64,000 nt of DNA from CAWBRT01 sp963814745. Its GTDB lineage: Bacteria > Acidobacteriota > Terriglobia > Terriglobales > Acidobacteriaceae. Positions 8,932 through 19,548 of this stretch are shown in pieces. Where the stretch lies: positions 1 through 64,000 of the forward strand of contig CAWFEA010000017.1 in NCBI GenBank assembly GCA_963814745.1, in the 5' to 3' direction. A program made the translations under genes and the position numbers. The notes beneath the pieces were generated by a model, which saw only the letters and a program-made list of their open reading frames with translations, searched no databases and had not been told where the DNA came from. The stretch's first letter is position 1; every line of letters begins with the position of its first letter.

Positions 8932-9632
8932 TTACGCCGTAGCGCTTCTGAGCTGCTCCTGTTCGCCGCCGAAGCGCACGGAGACGATCTTCGATACGCC
9001 CGGCTCCTGCATCGTTACCCCGTACATGACCGGCGCAATCGACATCGTCTTCTTGCTGTGGGTGATGAGAATGAACTGCGTCTGCACGCTCATCTCGCGC
9101 ACCATGTCGGTAAAGCGCCCGATGTTAGCGTCGTCGAGCGGCGCGTCGACTTCATCGAGAATGCAGAACGGGCTCGGCTGATACTGGAAGATGCCAACCA
9201 GCAACGAGAGCGCAGTGAGTGCTTTCTCTCCGCCGGAAAGCAGCAGCACGTTCTGTAACTTCTTTCCCGGAGGCGAAGCGACGATATCGATACCGCTCTC
9301 GACCGAGTTCTCTTCGTCGGTCAGCCGCATAAAGCCCAGCCCGCCGCCGAAGAGCTTGGTGAAAGCCTTTTGGAAGTTCTCATTGATGGCCGCGAAGGCC
9401 TCGTCGAACTTCTGCCTGGTAACGGCGTCGATTTCCTTGATCGTCGCCTGCGTGTTTTCGATCGAATCCAGCAGGTCTTTGCGCTGCGTGTCGAGAAACT
9501 CATGCCGCTGCGCCGTTTCCTGGTACTCTTCCAGGGCCATCATGTTGACCGGGCCCATCGAGTCGAGTTTGGCGCGCATCTCGCGGTGCGCGGTTTCCTC
9601 CGCGACCAACTCTTCGCTCGCTGACTCGGCCA
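8932..9632 (-). CDS. smc: SMC chromosome segregation ATPase, 3' part (frameshifted)
   Basis: This is the C-terminal head of SMC. It carries DSMGPVNMMALEEYQETAQR, the ABC signature LLLSGGEKALTALSLL, the Walker B segment PFCILDEVDAPLDDANIGRF and the H-loop QFILITHSKKTM, ending in VTMQEPGVSKIVSVRF. In the folded protein it pairs with the N-terminal head to form the ATPase. The frame differs by one base from the upstream smc ORF. Similarity passes from ADESL in the upstream frame to ALAESASEEL in this one, which places an extra base near 9625-9632. Both heads are well conserved, so a sequencing or assembly error is more likely than a dead gene in an otherwise essential system. Confidence 0.85.
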
Positions 9633-12600
9633 AGGCTCTCGTCAGCCAGTAATTCTTCGCGCTTGAGCGAAAGCTCCTGGACGCAGGTTTCAGACATGTG
9701 CTCCAGGTCGGACTGCAACCTGGCCGCATTTGCCAATACATCCGCACGCTGGTCGCGCACCCGGTCGAGTTCGAGGCGAGCAGCCTTGAGCGCCTCCTCA
9801 ATCTCCAGCAAGCGGGCGCGAATGCCCTCTCCCTCCGATTGCAGTTGCGCTTCGCCGGCCTGAATGCGCTCGCGCTCGGCGGCCCATTCGATGATCTGGA
9901 CCGCGATTTTCTCGTTTTCCGACGCGCGCTGTTGTTTCTCCGCCGACGCCGATTCGAGTTGTCCATGCAAATGGTTGATCCGCCGATTCACTTCGCCGGC
10001 CATGGACTGAATGCGGGTCAGGGAAGAGGCTGCCGAGCGGCGGCGCTCTTCGAGAGTCGCCACTCGGGCCATCACCTCCGATGCCGCGTGTGCCGCGTCC
10101 TCGCGAGCCTCGCGCAGGCGGGCAAGCTCGGCCTGCGCGCCTGTCATCTCCGCTTCCAGTTGCAAGCGGCGCTCCTCGTGTTGCGCCAGTTGCTCTTGCT
10201 GTCCGGCGATAAAACCACGCCGCTCGTCTTTTTCCCGCGTCACCCGCTGCACTTCGCGCTCGTAAACCCCGAGGCGCTCGCGCACGCGCGCCAACTCGTT
10301 ATCAAGTTGGCGCAGAGTGTGGCCGCTGGTCATGGCGAGCTTTTCGGATTCGCGGCGCTCGTTCTCGAGACGGTCAAGGAACGCCACCATTTCCGTGATT
10401 TCGCGTCCCAGGGCGGCGACGCGGGTAATTCCTTGGCTCATGGCGCGTTCCAGTTCAGCCATCTGCCGCGACACTTCCCGCAATTCGCGCTTCAGCGAGA
10501 GCGGACCCTCACTGCGTTGCTTGCCGCCGCTAACCATCACGTTGTGAAAACACTCGCCCGATTGTGAAAGAAAGAACGCGTCCGGATTCTCCAGCGCGAA
10601 TGTACGGCCGGTGCCGGCATCGGGAACGATATAGCCGTTGCCCAGCTTTGGCAGAATTACTTCCAGCGACTTGCCGAAGCCGTTGAGCACGCGAATGCAG
10701 TTTTTGAGCGGGAGTATCTGTTCGGTGGGCACGGGCCGGCGCCCGCTTTCGTCGAGCAGGAATGAAAACTTCGCCTGTGAATCCTCCGGATGCACCAGGA
10801 ACGTTGCCCGTCCGTCTACGTCCGTGCGCAGCAGGCGCATGCCTTCGTCGGCCGCGTCCCACGACTTCACGACGATGTAATTCAGCTCATCGTGGAGAAA
10901 TTCGTCGACCACCCCCTCATAGCGCTCCTCCACTTCCAGGAAGTCGGCAAGCACTCCCACCGGCTTCAGGCCGCCCTGGAGCGTGTTGGATTGAAAAATC
11001 TTGCGCACCGATTCCGTCGAGTAGCCGTGCTCGCGGATGATCGATTCCAGAGAGGCGCGCTTCCCTTGACAGGTGGCAAACTCGGCGCGCATACGGTCCA
11101 GTTGGCGCTTGCCTTCGGCCTCGGCCCGACGCTTCTCTTCCAACTGGCCGCGGGTTTCGGCGATCTGTGCCACCAGCCCGGTCACCTTCTGCTGAGCCGA
11201 TTCGAATTCAAAGCTGATCTGGCCGCGCTGGCCGCCGAAGGTTTCAACCTGCTGATTGGCCGCCGCGATTTCGCTCTCCAGACGATGCGCGTCCCGCTCC
11301 AAGGCCGCCATACGCTCCTCCGCCTGGACGATGCGGTTGCGCACGTTGGAAGCGGCCGAGACCGCGTCCATGATGGCGCGACGATGCTGTTCCTGCTCGC
11401 GCTCCACTTGTTGCAGAGCTGTCGTGGCTGCTTGCGCCTCCTGCTGTCTCTGGCGCAGTTCCGCCTGGGCGCCGGCAACGTCGGCGGCGGCCGATTCCAG
11501 CACCTGCTGATTGCCGGCGACTTCCTCCTGCAAGCGCGCCAGTTGCTCGGTCGTTTGCGCGATCTCGGCCTGGGCTCCGGCGGAGCGCGCATCGAGTTCG
11601 GCGCAACGTTCGTCATTGTTGCGGCTGCGGGCCGCCCCGCGATCCAACTCCAGGTGCAGATGGTTCAGCCGTTCGCGCGCCTGCTTGGCCTCGCTCTCAA
11701 TCGCGGAAGCGCGTTGCCCTCGCTCGGCGTGTTCGGACTCCATCTGTTGCACGGCCTGATTGCGCGCGCGCAGCTCCTCGCCAAGGGTGTTGAGCTGACC
11801 GTCCAACGCGGTCGCGTGCTGCTGCAACTCGGTAAAACGGCTGGCTAAAACCAGGCGAAGTTTGCCGCGCATTTCGTCGCGCAACTTGGCAAAGCGTTCG
11901 GCTTTGGCGGCTTGGCGCTTCAGCGAATTCATCTGTCGCGTCACTTCGTCGAAGATATCGTTAATGCGCGCCAGGTTCTGCTTGGCATCCGCGAGCCTGG
12001 CCTCGGCGAGACGCTTGCGGCTCTTGAATTTAGTGATTCCGGCGGCTTCTTCAATGATGTTGCGCCGGTCGGTGGGCTTGCTGCTGAGAATTTGCCCGAT
12101 GCGCCCCTGCTCGATGAGCGCGTACGACTCCGGACCGAGCCCGGTACCCATGAAGATGTCCTGGATGTCACGCAGGCGGCAGAGCTTACCGTTGAGCTGG
12201 TACTCGCTTTCTCCGGAGCGGAATAGTCGCCGGGTGACAACGATCTCACCTTTTCCATAGTGCGTCTTAAACTTGCGCCGGCGAACTTTTAGCACTACTT
12301 GAGGTCCGCTTTCACCGGCGCCCGCCGCCGCGCTGGAGACCGTCGGCGGCTGCGCGGCGCCACTATCCCCACCGGCCGCGACGGGCGCGACCGATGGGGG
12401 GTCGGCGGCAGGAGAGCCTGGATCGACATTGGCTGCTGAAATCCCCGGGGGCAATGGCCGCTCGTCTGTCTGGCCCGGCCGAACCTCTTCCATGTACTGC
12501 TCAATCTCTTCCGCGCCGGCCTGTCGCAGGGCGGCCTCATCCCAATCGTCCTCGCCGGGCATCTCGTCGCGAATTTCGATCTCGGGCACTGCCACTGGCT

Positions 12601-12889
12601 TGCCCTCATAAGACTCGGGATCGATGAGGTGCAACGTGACTTCGGCCATTCCGGTCGGTTTGCGCTCGCGGGTGCCGGCAAAGATGACGTCTTCCATGCG
12701 CACGCCGCGCAACGATTTTGCCGACTGCTCGCCGAGCACCCAGGCGATGGCATCAAAGATGTTGGATTTCCCGCAACCGTTAGGACCAACGATGGCCGCA
12801 ACTCCAGCGCCCGGAAATTTTAGCTCCGTACGATCGCTGAAGGACTTGAAGCCCAGGATCTGGACCTTCTTGAGTTTTAACAAGTTCAA
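9625..12889 (-). CDS. smc: SMC chromosome segregation ATPase, 5' part
   Basis: SMC organises and segregates the chromosome with ScpAB. The protein starts MNLLKLKKVQILGFKSFSDR, then the Walker A loop IVGPNGCGKSNIFDAIAWVL, and the segment GLGPESYALIEQGRIGQILS typical of the N-terminal head. A long coiled coil (about residues 320-660), a hinge around TLQGGLKPVGVLADFLEVEE and a second coil (from about 850) follow. An unusual acidic, Pro/Ala-rich insertion of about 100 residues (about 90-190) interrupts the head between VTLHLIDPESY and KTHYGKGEIVVTRRLFR. With the 3' part the protein is about 1320 residues, slightly long for the family because of this insertion. scpA and scpB are not adjacent. Confidence 0.92.
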
Positions 12890-12995
12890 CTCCTTGCGTG
12901 CTCGCGCTCGCCCGTCAATCCATCGCCCGCTTGAGGCCGGCCTAGCGCATCGGCTGTGCCCTTGGCAGATGCTACTTCAGCGACTTCAAACTGCG

Positions 12996-13160
12996 ATGAA
13001 AACGAACCCTAACCCGAATGAGTCCGGTTCCGCCGCCTCGTCAACCCTGGGGTTCGATGCGGCCCGAACGGGACTGCCGGTTGTCTACCCCAGCGGATTG
13101 GAAATCCCCAATCGGCTGAAGCGCCCTTCGCGCCACCCGGAAATCCTTGAGAGCATTTAA
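12996..13160 (+). CDS. Possible 54-residue protein divergent from smc, unrecognised
   Basis: A short open frame begins at ATG 12996 and stops at TAA 13158-13160. The product is hydrophilic, Pro/Asn/Ser-rich at the N-terminus, and ends NRLKRPSRHPEILESI. I do not recognise a family and see no clear ribosome site. It lies upstream of and divergent to smc. It may be spurious. Confidence 0.2.
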   Translation: MKTNPNPNESGSAASSTLGFDAARTGLPVVYPSGLEIPNRLKRPSRHPEILESI

Positions 13161-13802
13161 GCTGTGCTGCCGCCATGATTTTACGAACGGTGCGACACAC
13201 AGCACAACGCTTTCCAGGCTCCGAGCTGCGCCTAGCATCGCGAGCGGTTGGCTGGTGTGTCCGGGTTTCGCCGTGCTCCGATTCCCGCCGCTCGATAGCG
13301 GGCAGGCAGGAACCTGCGAATCCCGAACTTCCCCGAAGGGAACCGCCGCGCAAGTTGAGCTAACTTTAGCGTGCCGCATCAGCAGAGTCAATAACCTAAA
13401 GCACAATTTATTGGGGTCTGATTTCAACAGCACAATATATACGCCTGCCGATGCGCTTTCTTGCCGGGAAGGAGTTGCCGGCGCAGCCAAAGGAAGAAAA
13501 ATTGCACCGAAATTTGTGCAATCTCTGGCGGCAACAAGATTTCGGCCTTGAAAGAGGAGTGCTGACAGAGCGGACACACAACACGACACAGTCTGCGAAC
13601 AACCACGTCGTAGCGAAACAAACGTCACCCTCAACACAGCACAACCACTCTGTGGGAAAGGAGGCCGGAGAGCCGAAGAGCAAGGACATGCTACCTCGGT
13701 TCCGCACGGCTGGCAAGTTGAAACAAATGGTTCACTTGGCAGCGCCGGAAGTGGGGTTCGCCGATAAGGCTCCCCCCGTGCTGGCGGCAGGAGTTGGTCG
13801 CG
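13161..13802. other. Non-coding stretch of about 640 bases
   Basis: Frames on both strands look like chance translation with no recognisable motifs. The visible structure is a short perfect stem, ATTGCAC and GTGCAAT separated by eight bases, at about 13501-13522. The right edge lies just before the 3' end of the CoA-transferase gene and may hold its terminator, but I see no convincing hairpin with a T-tract there. Confidence 0.4.
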
Positions 13803-14580
13803 TCACACCAGTTCCGGCGTCTCCGACTTCCAGTCGAGCTTGCGCATGTCGCCGCTCTTGAGGAATTCGCAATGGAAGGAGAAGGCCGCCGAGAGCCTTT
13901 GCGGAGTGTGTCCGCCGCGGACCAGTTTCAAGTATGCGTGCAAGGGGTCGCGGAAATAGGGATGCGCGCAGTTGTCGATGATCAGCTCCGCACGCTCGTG
14001 GGGATCGCGGCCGCGCAGGTCGGCGATTCCCCATTCGGTTGCCACCACCTGCACCGAGTGCTCGCTGTGATCCATGTGGCTGACCAGCGGAACGATGGTG
14101 CTGATGGCGCCTCCTTTGGCGGTGGATAGACAAGTGAAGATAGAAAGATAACCGTTGCGCGTGAAGTCGCCCGAGCCGCCGATCCCGTTCATCATTTGCC
14201 GCCCCATGACGTGGGTGCTGTTCACGTTGCCGAAGATGTCGATTTCAATGGCGGTATTGATGGTGATGAGGCCAAGCCGGCGGATCACCTCGGGGTGATT
14301 CGAAATCTCCTGCGGGCGCATAATGATGCGCGGCTTGAACCAGTGCATGTCGGCGTAAACGGTTTTAAGAACGTCGGGGCTGAGCGTGAGCGCGCAGGTA
14401 CTGACGAAATTGATCCGTTCCTTTTGCAGCAGTTCGACAACCGAATCCTGCAAAACCTCGGTGTACATGCTGAACTGTGGTATGCCCTGGTTGCGCCCGA
14501 GCGCGCTCAAGACGGCGTTCGCTATATTTCCCACACCGGATTGGACCGGCAAGAAGGACTTCGGGGACACGCCCGGCTTT
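13803..14580 (-). CDS. Acetyl-CoA hydrolase/succinyl-CoA:acetate CoA-transferase, 3' part
   Basis: This is the C-terminal half of a class I CoA-transferase. It holds QSGVGNIANAVLSALGRNQ and QFSMYTEVLQDSVVELL, where the glutamate in YTEV is the residue that forms the enzyme-CoA thioester in this family, then QEISNHPEVIRRLGLITINT, NSTHVMGRQMMNGIGGSGDF and VVATEWGIADLRGRDPHER. The frame is offset by one base from the 5' part; adding a base to the T4 run at 14578-14581 restores NEMKKPGVSPKSFLPVQSG. All catalytic motifs are preserved, so the enzyme is probably functional in the organism. Confidence 0.87.
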
Positions 14581-15316
14581 TCATCTCGTTTACCAGGAAC
14601 TCCGCCACCAGGTTGCCGATGATGTTAGTCTCGCGGGTCGGTTCGTCAAAGCCTTTGGTTTCATCCGGCGCATCGGTTTCGACGACCCCGGCAATACGCG
14701 AGGGATCGACAATGACCATTGGCATGCCAATGCGATCGGCTGGCCGGAATATGGGAATTTCGCGGCGAATGGGCGGGTCGGCGGGTTCGTAGATGTCGTG
14801 AATGCCGAGCAGAGTCGGCGGGTGATAGCGGTTTAATTCCAGCAGGATGCGGCCGGCGCGATTGGCGAAGGTGGGGGCCGCGCCCACCGAGGAGGTCAGA
14901 ACGATGCCTCCGCCGGCGGTGACGTCCGCCGCCTCCAGCACGGCCCAGTGCACCGGACCGAGGAATCCGTAGCGTACGGCCTGCGGCAGCATCGAGAGGT
15001 GCATGTCGACAAAACGGGTTTCACCGGCGTTGATGCGCGCACGCAGGCTCGGATCGGACTGGTAAGGCGTCCGGAAACTGATGGCGGAGGCCTTGGCGAG
15101 AGCGCCGTCCAGCGAGGGCCCGGTGGAGGCTCCGGTCAGCACCCCAATCTTGAATTCCTTGCCGGCGGCGTGCGTCGCTTCGGCGCGCTTGGCCAGGGCG
15201 GCGGGAATCGCCTTGGCGGCGCCTGCCGGGGTAAACCCGCTGAATCCAACCGTCTGGCCGTTTTCGATCATGGCCGCCGCTTCTTCGGCACTTAATATTG
15301 GAAAAGGTAATGACAC
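14578..15316 (-). CDS. Acetyl-CoA hydrolase/succinyl-CoA:acetate CoA-transferase, 5' part
   Basis: The N-terminal half of the same CoA-transferase, starting MSLPFPILSAEEAAAMIENG and continuing with TVGFSGFTPAGAAKAIP, GVLTGASTGPSLDGALAKA and GGGIVLTSSVGAAPTFANRA. The restored enzyme of about 504 residues has the usual length. It would transfer CoA between succinyl-CoA and acetate (or hydrolyse acetyl-CoA), linking acetate to the TCA cycle, which fits the acetate permease and acetyl-CoA synthetases elsewhere in the window. Residues read beyond the T4 run at 14578-14581 in this frame are artefactual. It is a single-gene unit facing away from the radical SAM gene. Confidence 0.87.
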
Positions 15317-15789
15317 TTCAGATTCTCTCCCGGTCAGGATCTATGTCCTAACCTAATCAGCCCCGCCACACAGGGGTTTTCCTATGAGAACGACATAAGC
15401 AAGACACAGCACCCGCCAGATTGCAAATATGAATGCGACTCCACATCTATTTAAGCACTTCCAGAGCAACTGTTTGTCGCAATCCATGCTGTCAGGCCAA
15501 GCCATGAAAAGCAATGATCCTTGGGGCAAGCCGGGAAGGTTCAGCGATTATGGCGGCTTCATCGGCTGCCCTAAGCCGTCTTGGAGAAGGGAGCCCGCAG
15601 GTTGATGACCGCTGGCACGCCGCCTCTAACCGGAGTATGAATTCTGCTGGAAGCTGTTGGGAATAAATGGTTTGTGGCCTGCATGAAGCCGCTTCCGAAG
15701 GAGTCTTGTTTTTGTAACATTTTTGTCATTTCTGGCAGTTTTGTGACGACATCACGGAACTCCAGCCCGCTACTCTCTAGGATTGACTC
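15317..15789. other. Divergent intergenic region, CoA-transferase/radical SAM
   Basis: This 470-base region holds the promoters of two divergent genes. No clear operator palindrome or small gene stands out. The bases just before 15790 (CTCTCTAGGATTGACTC) contain only a weak ribosome site. Long frames here on the minus strand are chance. Confidence 0.4.
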
Positions 15790-17461
15790 ATGGTTTCGAC
15801 ATTCGGAGTAGATGAAATTCAGCCTCATCCCAAAGGAACGCAAGCTCGAGTATTGCTGAGTTCCGTGTTCGGCCCCTACGCACAAGACGATGAATTCGGC
15901 AGCCGCTCCATCAACCCCATGGAGCTCTACCACAACCAGGTTACCCGCGGACAGGGCAGCTTTTCGCTGCGCATGTTCCATCGCTCGTGGGGCCTGATGA
16001 TGATCCAGCACAACATTTCGGCGCCATGCACGCTGCTGGATTTCCCCAACCTGGAGCGTTTTGAGCACGAGTTGAGCGAGCATCAGTACGACATCGTCGG
16101 CATTTCGGGGATCATTCCCAACCTTGGCAAGGTGAAGGAAATGTGCCGCCGCACGCGGCTGCTTTCGCCGCAGTCGGTGATTATTGTCGGCGGACACGTC
16201 GCCGGCATTCCGGGCATCGAGAACCTCATCGACGCCGATCACATCGTCAGAGGCGAAGGCATCGCCTGGATGCGCCAGTATCTTGGCGAAGACCCGCATG
16301 CTCCGATTCAGCACCCGGAGATCATGTCCGGCTTCGGCATGCGGGTGCTGGGAATGCGGGTTCCCGATTCGACCAAGGATACGGCGGCGACGATTATCCC
16401 CTCGGTGGGCTGTCCGCTTGGGTGCAACTTCTGCACCACCTCGTCATTTTTTGGCGGCAAGGGAAAGTCAGTCAACTTCTACGAGTCGGGCGACGAGTTG
16501 TTCGAGTTGATGGAGCACATGGAGCACTCGATGCACGTCAACTCGTTCTTCATCATGGACGAGAATTTCCTGCTCAATCGGCCGCGCGCAATGCAATTGC
16601 TGGAACGCATGAAACAGGCGGGCAAGAGCTGGGCATTTTATGTTTTTTCATCGGTGAACGCGATTCGCAAGTACACCATGGAAGAGCTGGTGCAACTGGG
16701 CATCTCGTGGATTTGGGTCGGGTTGGAATCGCCCAATTCAACTTACGCGAAGCTGAAGAATTCCGATACCCACAAATTGGCCGCGGAACTGCGCGGGCAC
16801 GGCATCAAACTGCTGGGATCGACCATCGTCGGGCTTGAGCATCACACTCCCGAGAATATCCGCAAGGAAATCGAGTATGCGGTGGAGCACCACACGGACT
16901 TCCACCAGTTCATGCTCTATACGCCGGTGCCGGGCACGCCTTTGTTTTTCCAGATGGAAGAAGAAAAGCGGTTGCTCGACGTTGACCTGGCCGACATCCA
17001 CGGGCAATTCAAGTTCAACTTCAAGCATGCGGCGATTTCGCGCGACGATTCGCAGCGCTTTCTCGACTGGGCGTTCCGCTTCGACTTCGAGAAGAATGGT
17101 CCCAGCCTTTATCGCATTTGCGAGACCATGTTCAAGGGCTGGAAGCGTTACAAGAATCATCCTGACTTGCGGGTTCGCGAGCGATTCCTGGTGGACGGCC
17201 GCAAGCTGAAGGGCACCTATAACGCGTCGCTCTGGGCCATGGAGCATCGGCTCAAGTCGAACGAACGCCGCGGTCGCGGCCAAGATTGGAGAGCTTCGCC
17301 GCGAAATTGAAAGCGAGTTTGGACCGATGGCGCGGCTCATCCGTTCGGTCACCGGTCCGCTGTTGCTGTGGACATCCAAGCGGGAAGATAAGCGGCTTGC
17401 CAAAGGCATAACTTATGAGCCGCCAACCATTGTCGACCGGCGCAACTGGCAGGGTGCGTAG
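15790..17461 (+). CDS. B12-binding-domain radical SAM protein (frameshift near 3' end)
   Basis: An N-terminal cobalamin-binding-like Rossmann domain (about 90-165: YDIVGISGIIPNLGKVKEM, SVIIVGGHVAGIPGIENLID) is followed by a radical SAM barrel whose 4Fe-4S cysteines are in SVGCPLGCNFCTTSSFF (CX3CX2C). FFIMDENFLLNRPRAMQLLE and WIWVGLESPNSTYAKLK are further barrel motifs. Such enzymes often methylate unactivated carbon or phosphorus; no substrate can be assigned here. The uncorrected ORF stops at 17310, but adding a one-base shift near 17257-17265 extends the protein with NAAVAAKIGELRREIESEFG and DKRLAKGITYEPPTIVDRRN to a TAG at 17459-17461. It is followed by a strong terminator and stands alone. 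Confidence 0.85.
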
Positions 17462-17530
17462 CGCCTGCGACGAGCCCACCTCAGGGCTTGTCAGGGAAGA
17501 AGAGCATCGCCGTTGTACTGCTTCTTGAGC

Positions 17531-17565
17531 GGCCTTCGCGAATGATTCGCGAGGGCCATTTTTCT
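17531..17565 (+). terminator. Rho-independent terminator of the radical SAM gene
   Basis: The arms GGCCTTCGCGAAT and ATTCGCGAGGGCC pair with one G-U position and are followed by ATTTTTCTT. It lies 70 bases after the corrected stop of the radical SAM gene. Confidence 0.8.
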
Positions 17566-17670
17566 TGTTATGCGAGCCGGGAAGCCGCCCGCTGAAGCGC
17601 TTGAGTTGACCGCGGAACAACTCAAGCCATGGCTGCGCTCTTCTTGGACAGAGCGTGTATAGCGGCTGCG

Positions 17671-18411
17671 CTAGCTTTCCGGATCTATTCCCTGTCGGGC
17701 CATAGCGGACTTTACCGGACGGGATGACATCTGCTGGTAATACTCGGCCGTGTTCTTCGACCAGGCTTGTCCGTCGGAGCGGCCGATCCGCTTCCAATAA
17801 TCCAGCAGCACGGCGTCGTAAGCGGCGATCGCTTTCTCCAGCCCTTCGCGGTGGTAGCGTTCATCGTGACGAAACGTTTCCATCGACAGGCGGGGCTTCT
17901 GTTGCGCCGGCCTGGCTACATGTCCTACCGTCAGCCCCACTGCCGGGAACGAACACGGTGGAAGCTCCAGCAGGTCGATCATCCCCTGCGGGTTCCGTCG
18001 AATGCCGCCAATTGGTACGATTCCCAACCCTAGAGAGCGCGCTGCCGTCATCATCGTCGTCAGCGCAATTCCCGCGTCAATCACGGCTGCCAGCAAACCC
18101 TCCATGGTTTTCTGGACGGTTTGCTTCCCGCCGCTCGCATCGACCCCAACTCCGGTCTTGTAAAAATCAACGATGACCGTGATAAACACCGGTGCCTTGG
18201 CAATCCATTTCTGTCCGCCGGCCAACTCGGCTATGCGGGCTCGCCGCTCGGCGTCACGTACTACCACCACGGAAATGTGTTGCGCATTGCTGGAAGTCGG
18301 CGCGCGCCGGGCGGCCTCAAGAATCGAACACAGCGCTTCGTCGCTCACCGGGTCGTCGCTGAAATTCCGATCGCTTCGATGACTATAGAGTAAGGAAAGA
18401 GTTTCATTCAT
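17671..18411 (-). CDS. Nitroreductase-family NAD(P)H:FMN oxidoreductase
   Basis: The protein starts MNETLSLLYSHRSDRNFSDD, with the nitroreductase FMN-binding pattern HRSxRxF, then EAARRAPTSSNAQHISVVVV and the second FMN region MMTAARSLGLGIVPIGGIRR. A C-terminal extension with SMETFRHDERYHREGLEKAI resembles the NfsA/flavin-reductase branch, in which this tail contacts NADPH. It would reduce nitro compounds, quinones or flavins by two electrons in the cytoplasm, as a dimer. The length of 246 residues fits. It is a single gene convergent with the radical SAM gene and divergent from the pilin genes. Confidence 0.85.
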   Translation of the reverse strand: MNETLSLLYSHRSDRNFSDDPVSDEALCSILEAARRAPTSSNAQHISVVVVRDAERRARIAELAGGQKWIAKAPVFITVIVDFYKTGVGVDASGGKQTVQKTMEGLLAAVIDAGIALTTMMTAARSLGLGIVPIGGIRRNPQGMIDLLELPPCSFPAVGLTVGHVARPAQQKPRLSMETFRHDERYHREGLEKAIAAYDAVLLDYWKRIGRSDGQAWSKNTAEYYQQMSSRPVKSAMARQGIDPES

Positions 18412-18667
18412 GGTAGAGACTCTAATTGCGGATTAAGGCGGAATCAAGAGGCAGGTCCTGATCGCGAGTGACAGCCGTGTTCTCAGAGATTGGTTGAGAT
18501 TGCCCGCTTCATCGGCGCCACCAATGTCTGCCATCTGACATTTTATGGCAGTGGAAACTGACAATTCCCGGCATTCCGGTTCAGCACTGGCCGTTCCCGT
18601 TTCGAAGTCCATCTCGCAACGCTCAGAAAAAACAAGGCTTAGATAAACCAATCTAAAAAACGCCGGG

Positions 18668-18683
18668 TGGAAGCCGTCGTGCA
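18668..18683 (+). promoter_or_regulatory. Candidate sigma-54 promoter of pilin 1
   Basis: TGGAAGCCGTCGTGCA has GG and GC at exactly 10 bases apart, as in -24/-12 promoters, but deviates in the CAC part of the -24 element. It shares the CGTGCA -12 half with the better site in front of pilin 2. It would give a leader of about 68 bases. Confidence 0.35.
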
Positions 18684-18761
18684 ACTCGTGACCGCGTGGA
18701 CCTGAAGGTCTGGATTTCAAGAAAACGACAGGAAATAAAAAAAGAAGAGAGAGGGTTGCAA

Positions 18762-19238
18762 ATGCGGAAACAGAAGGGCTTTTCACTCATCGAGTTGCTG
18801 ATCGTCGTGGCGATCATCCTGATCATTGCGGCGATCGCCATCCCTAACCTGCTGCGGGCACGCATCGCCGCCAACGAAGCGTCCGCGGTCGGCTCCATGC
18901 GCACCATCAACACGGCGGAGACTACCTATAACTCCACTTACCCGACAGTTGGCTATTCGGCCGATATGAACTCGCTGGCGGGTAGCTCCTGCACCGCCCC
19001 GACCTCGGCTGCGGCCTGCCTGATCGACACCACCCTTGCCGGTGCGACCAGCGCCACCGCGCCGAAGAGCGGATATTACTTCACCTACGCCCCCAGTTCG
19101 TCTTTGGGCTACACGCTAACCGGACAGCCCTCGCAACAGGGTTCTTCGGGAGTCAAAGCCTATTACACGGATGGAACCGCGGTCATTCACTACAACGCCA
19201 GTGGCGCCGCTACGGCATCGAGTCCGGCCATTCAGTAG
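18762..19238 (+). CDS. pilA: Type IV major pilin-like protein (pilin 1)
   Basis: The product begins MRKQKGFSLIELLIVVAIIL, an ideal type III signal: a short basic leader cut after Gly6, a methylated Phe+1, the Glu+5 needed for assembly, and an extended hydrophobic helix to about residue 30. The globular part (to 158) is small, Ala/Ser/Thr-rich and has two cysteines (SSCTAP and AACLID) that may form a disulphide loop. ATG 18762 is preferred, after a purine-rich GAAGAGAGAGGG ribosome site; the longer frame from 18696 is not credible. A near-duplicate pilin follows. Processing and assembly would need PilD, not seen here, and PilB/PilC, present at 23.7-26.6 kb. Confidence 0.9.
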   Translation: MRKQKGFSLIELLIVVAIILIIAAIAIPNLLRARIAANEASAVGSMRTINTAETTYNSTYPTVGYSADMNSLAGSSCTAPTSAAACLIDTTLAGATSATAPKSGYYFTYAPSSSLGYTLTGQPSQQGSSGVKAYYTDGTAVIHYNASGAATASSPAIQ

Positions 19239-19276
19239 AGGATGTTTTTGGCAAAGTACCTGGGGAGGGTACCGCC

Positions 19277-19308
19277 GGGGGGTCAGCACTGCTGGCCCCT
19301 TTATTTAT
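19277..19308 (+). terminator. Terminator after pilin 1
   Basis: GGGGTCAGCA and TGCTGGCCCC form an almost perfect inverted repeat, followed by TTTATTTATCC, 40 bases after the pilin 1 stop. It separates the two pilin transcription units. Confidence 0.7.
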
Positions 19309-19482
19309 CCTCGCCGATGGAATTTGTTCCCGGTGACAAAACTTGATGTTGACAGAATTTGACAGTATTGGTTACCAAATTCCGGTACTATCGAAGTGCC
19401 ATTTCCGAGGTAGAATCTGTTTCTTACAGGTAAGTTGATTGTATTTATTGAGTTACAGCAACTGGTAGAAGTTACTTTCGTT

Positions 19483-19498
19483 TGGCACAGGCCGTGCA
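19483..19498 (+). promoter_or_regulatory. Candidate sigma-54 promoter of pilin 2
   Basis: TGGCACAGGCCGTGCA matches the -24 TGGCAC fully and the -12 TGC, with the required 10 bases between GG and GC. A start about 12 bases downstream would give a leader of roughly 40 bases before ATG 19549. Pilin genes are classic sigma-54 targets, usually through PilR; a sigma-54 activator gene is also present at 62.4 kb, though no link is shown. Confidence 0.55.
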
Positions 19499-19548
19499 CA
19501 TTCAACGGCAGGTTTCTTCGCAGAAGGTCTGCGGACGGGAAATTTCGC

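Noticed and set aside
10790..11848. Plus-strand frame of 352 codons opposite smc
   Set aside because: Complement of the coiled-coil coding sequence; composition (Leu/Arg/Gly/His) is artefactual.
13041..13637. 198-codon minus-strand frame between smc and the CoA transferase
   Set aside because: Cys/Arg/Ser-rich chance translation, no ribosome site and no recognised family.
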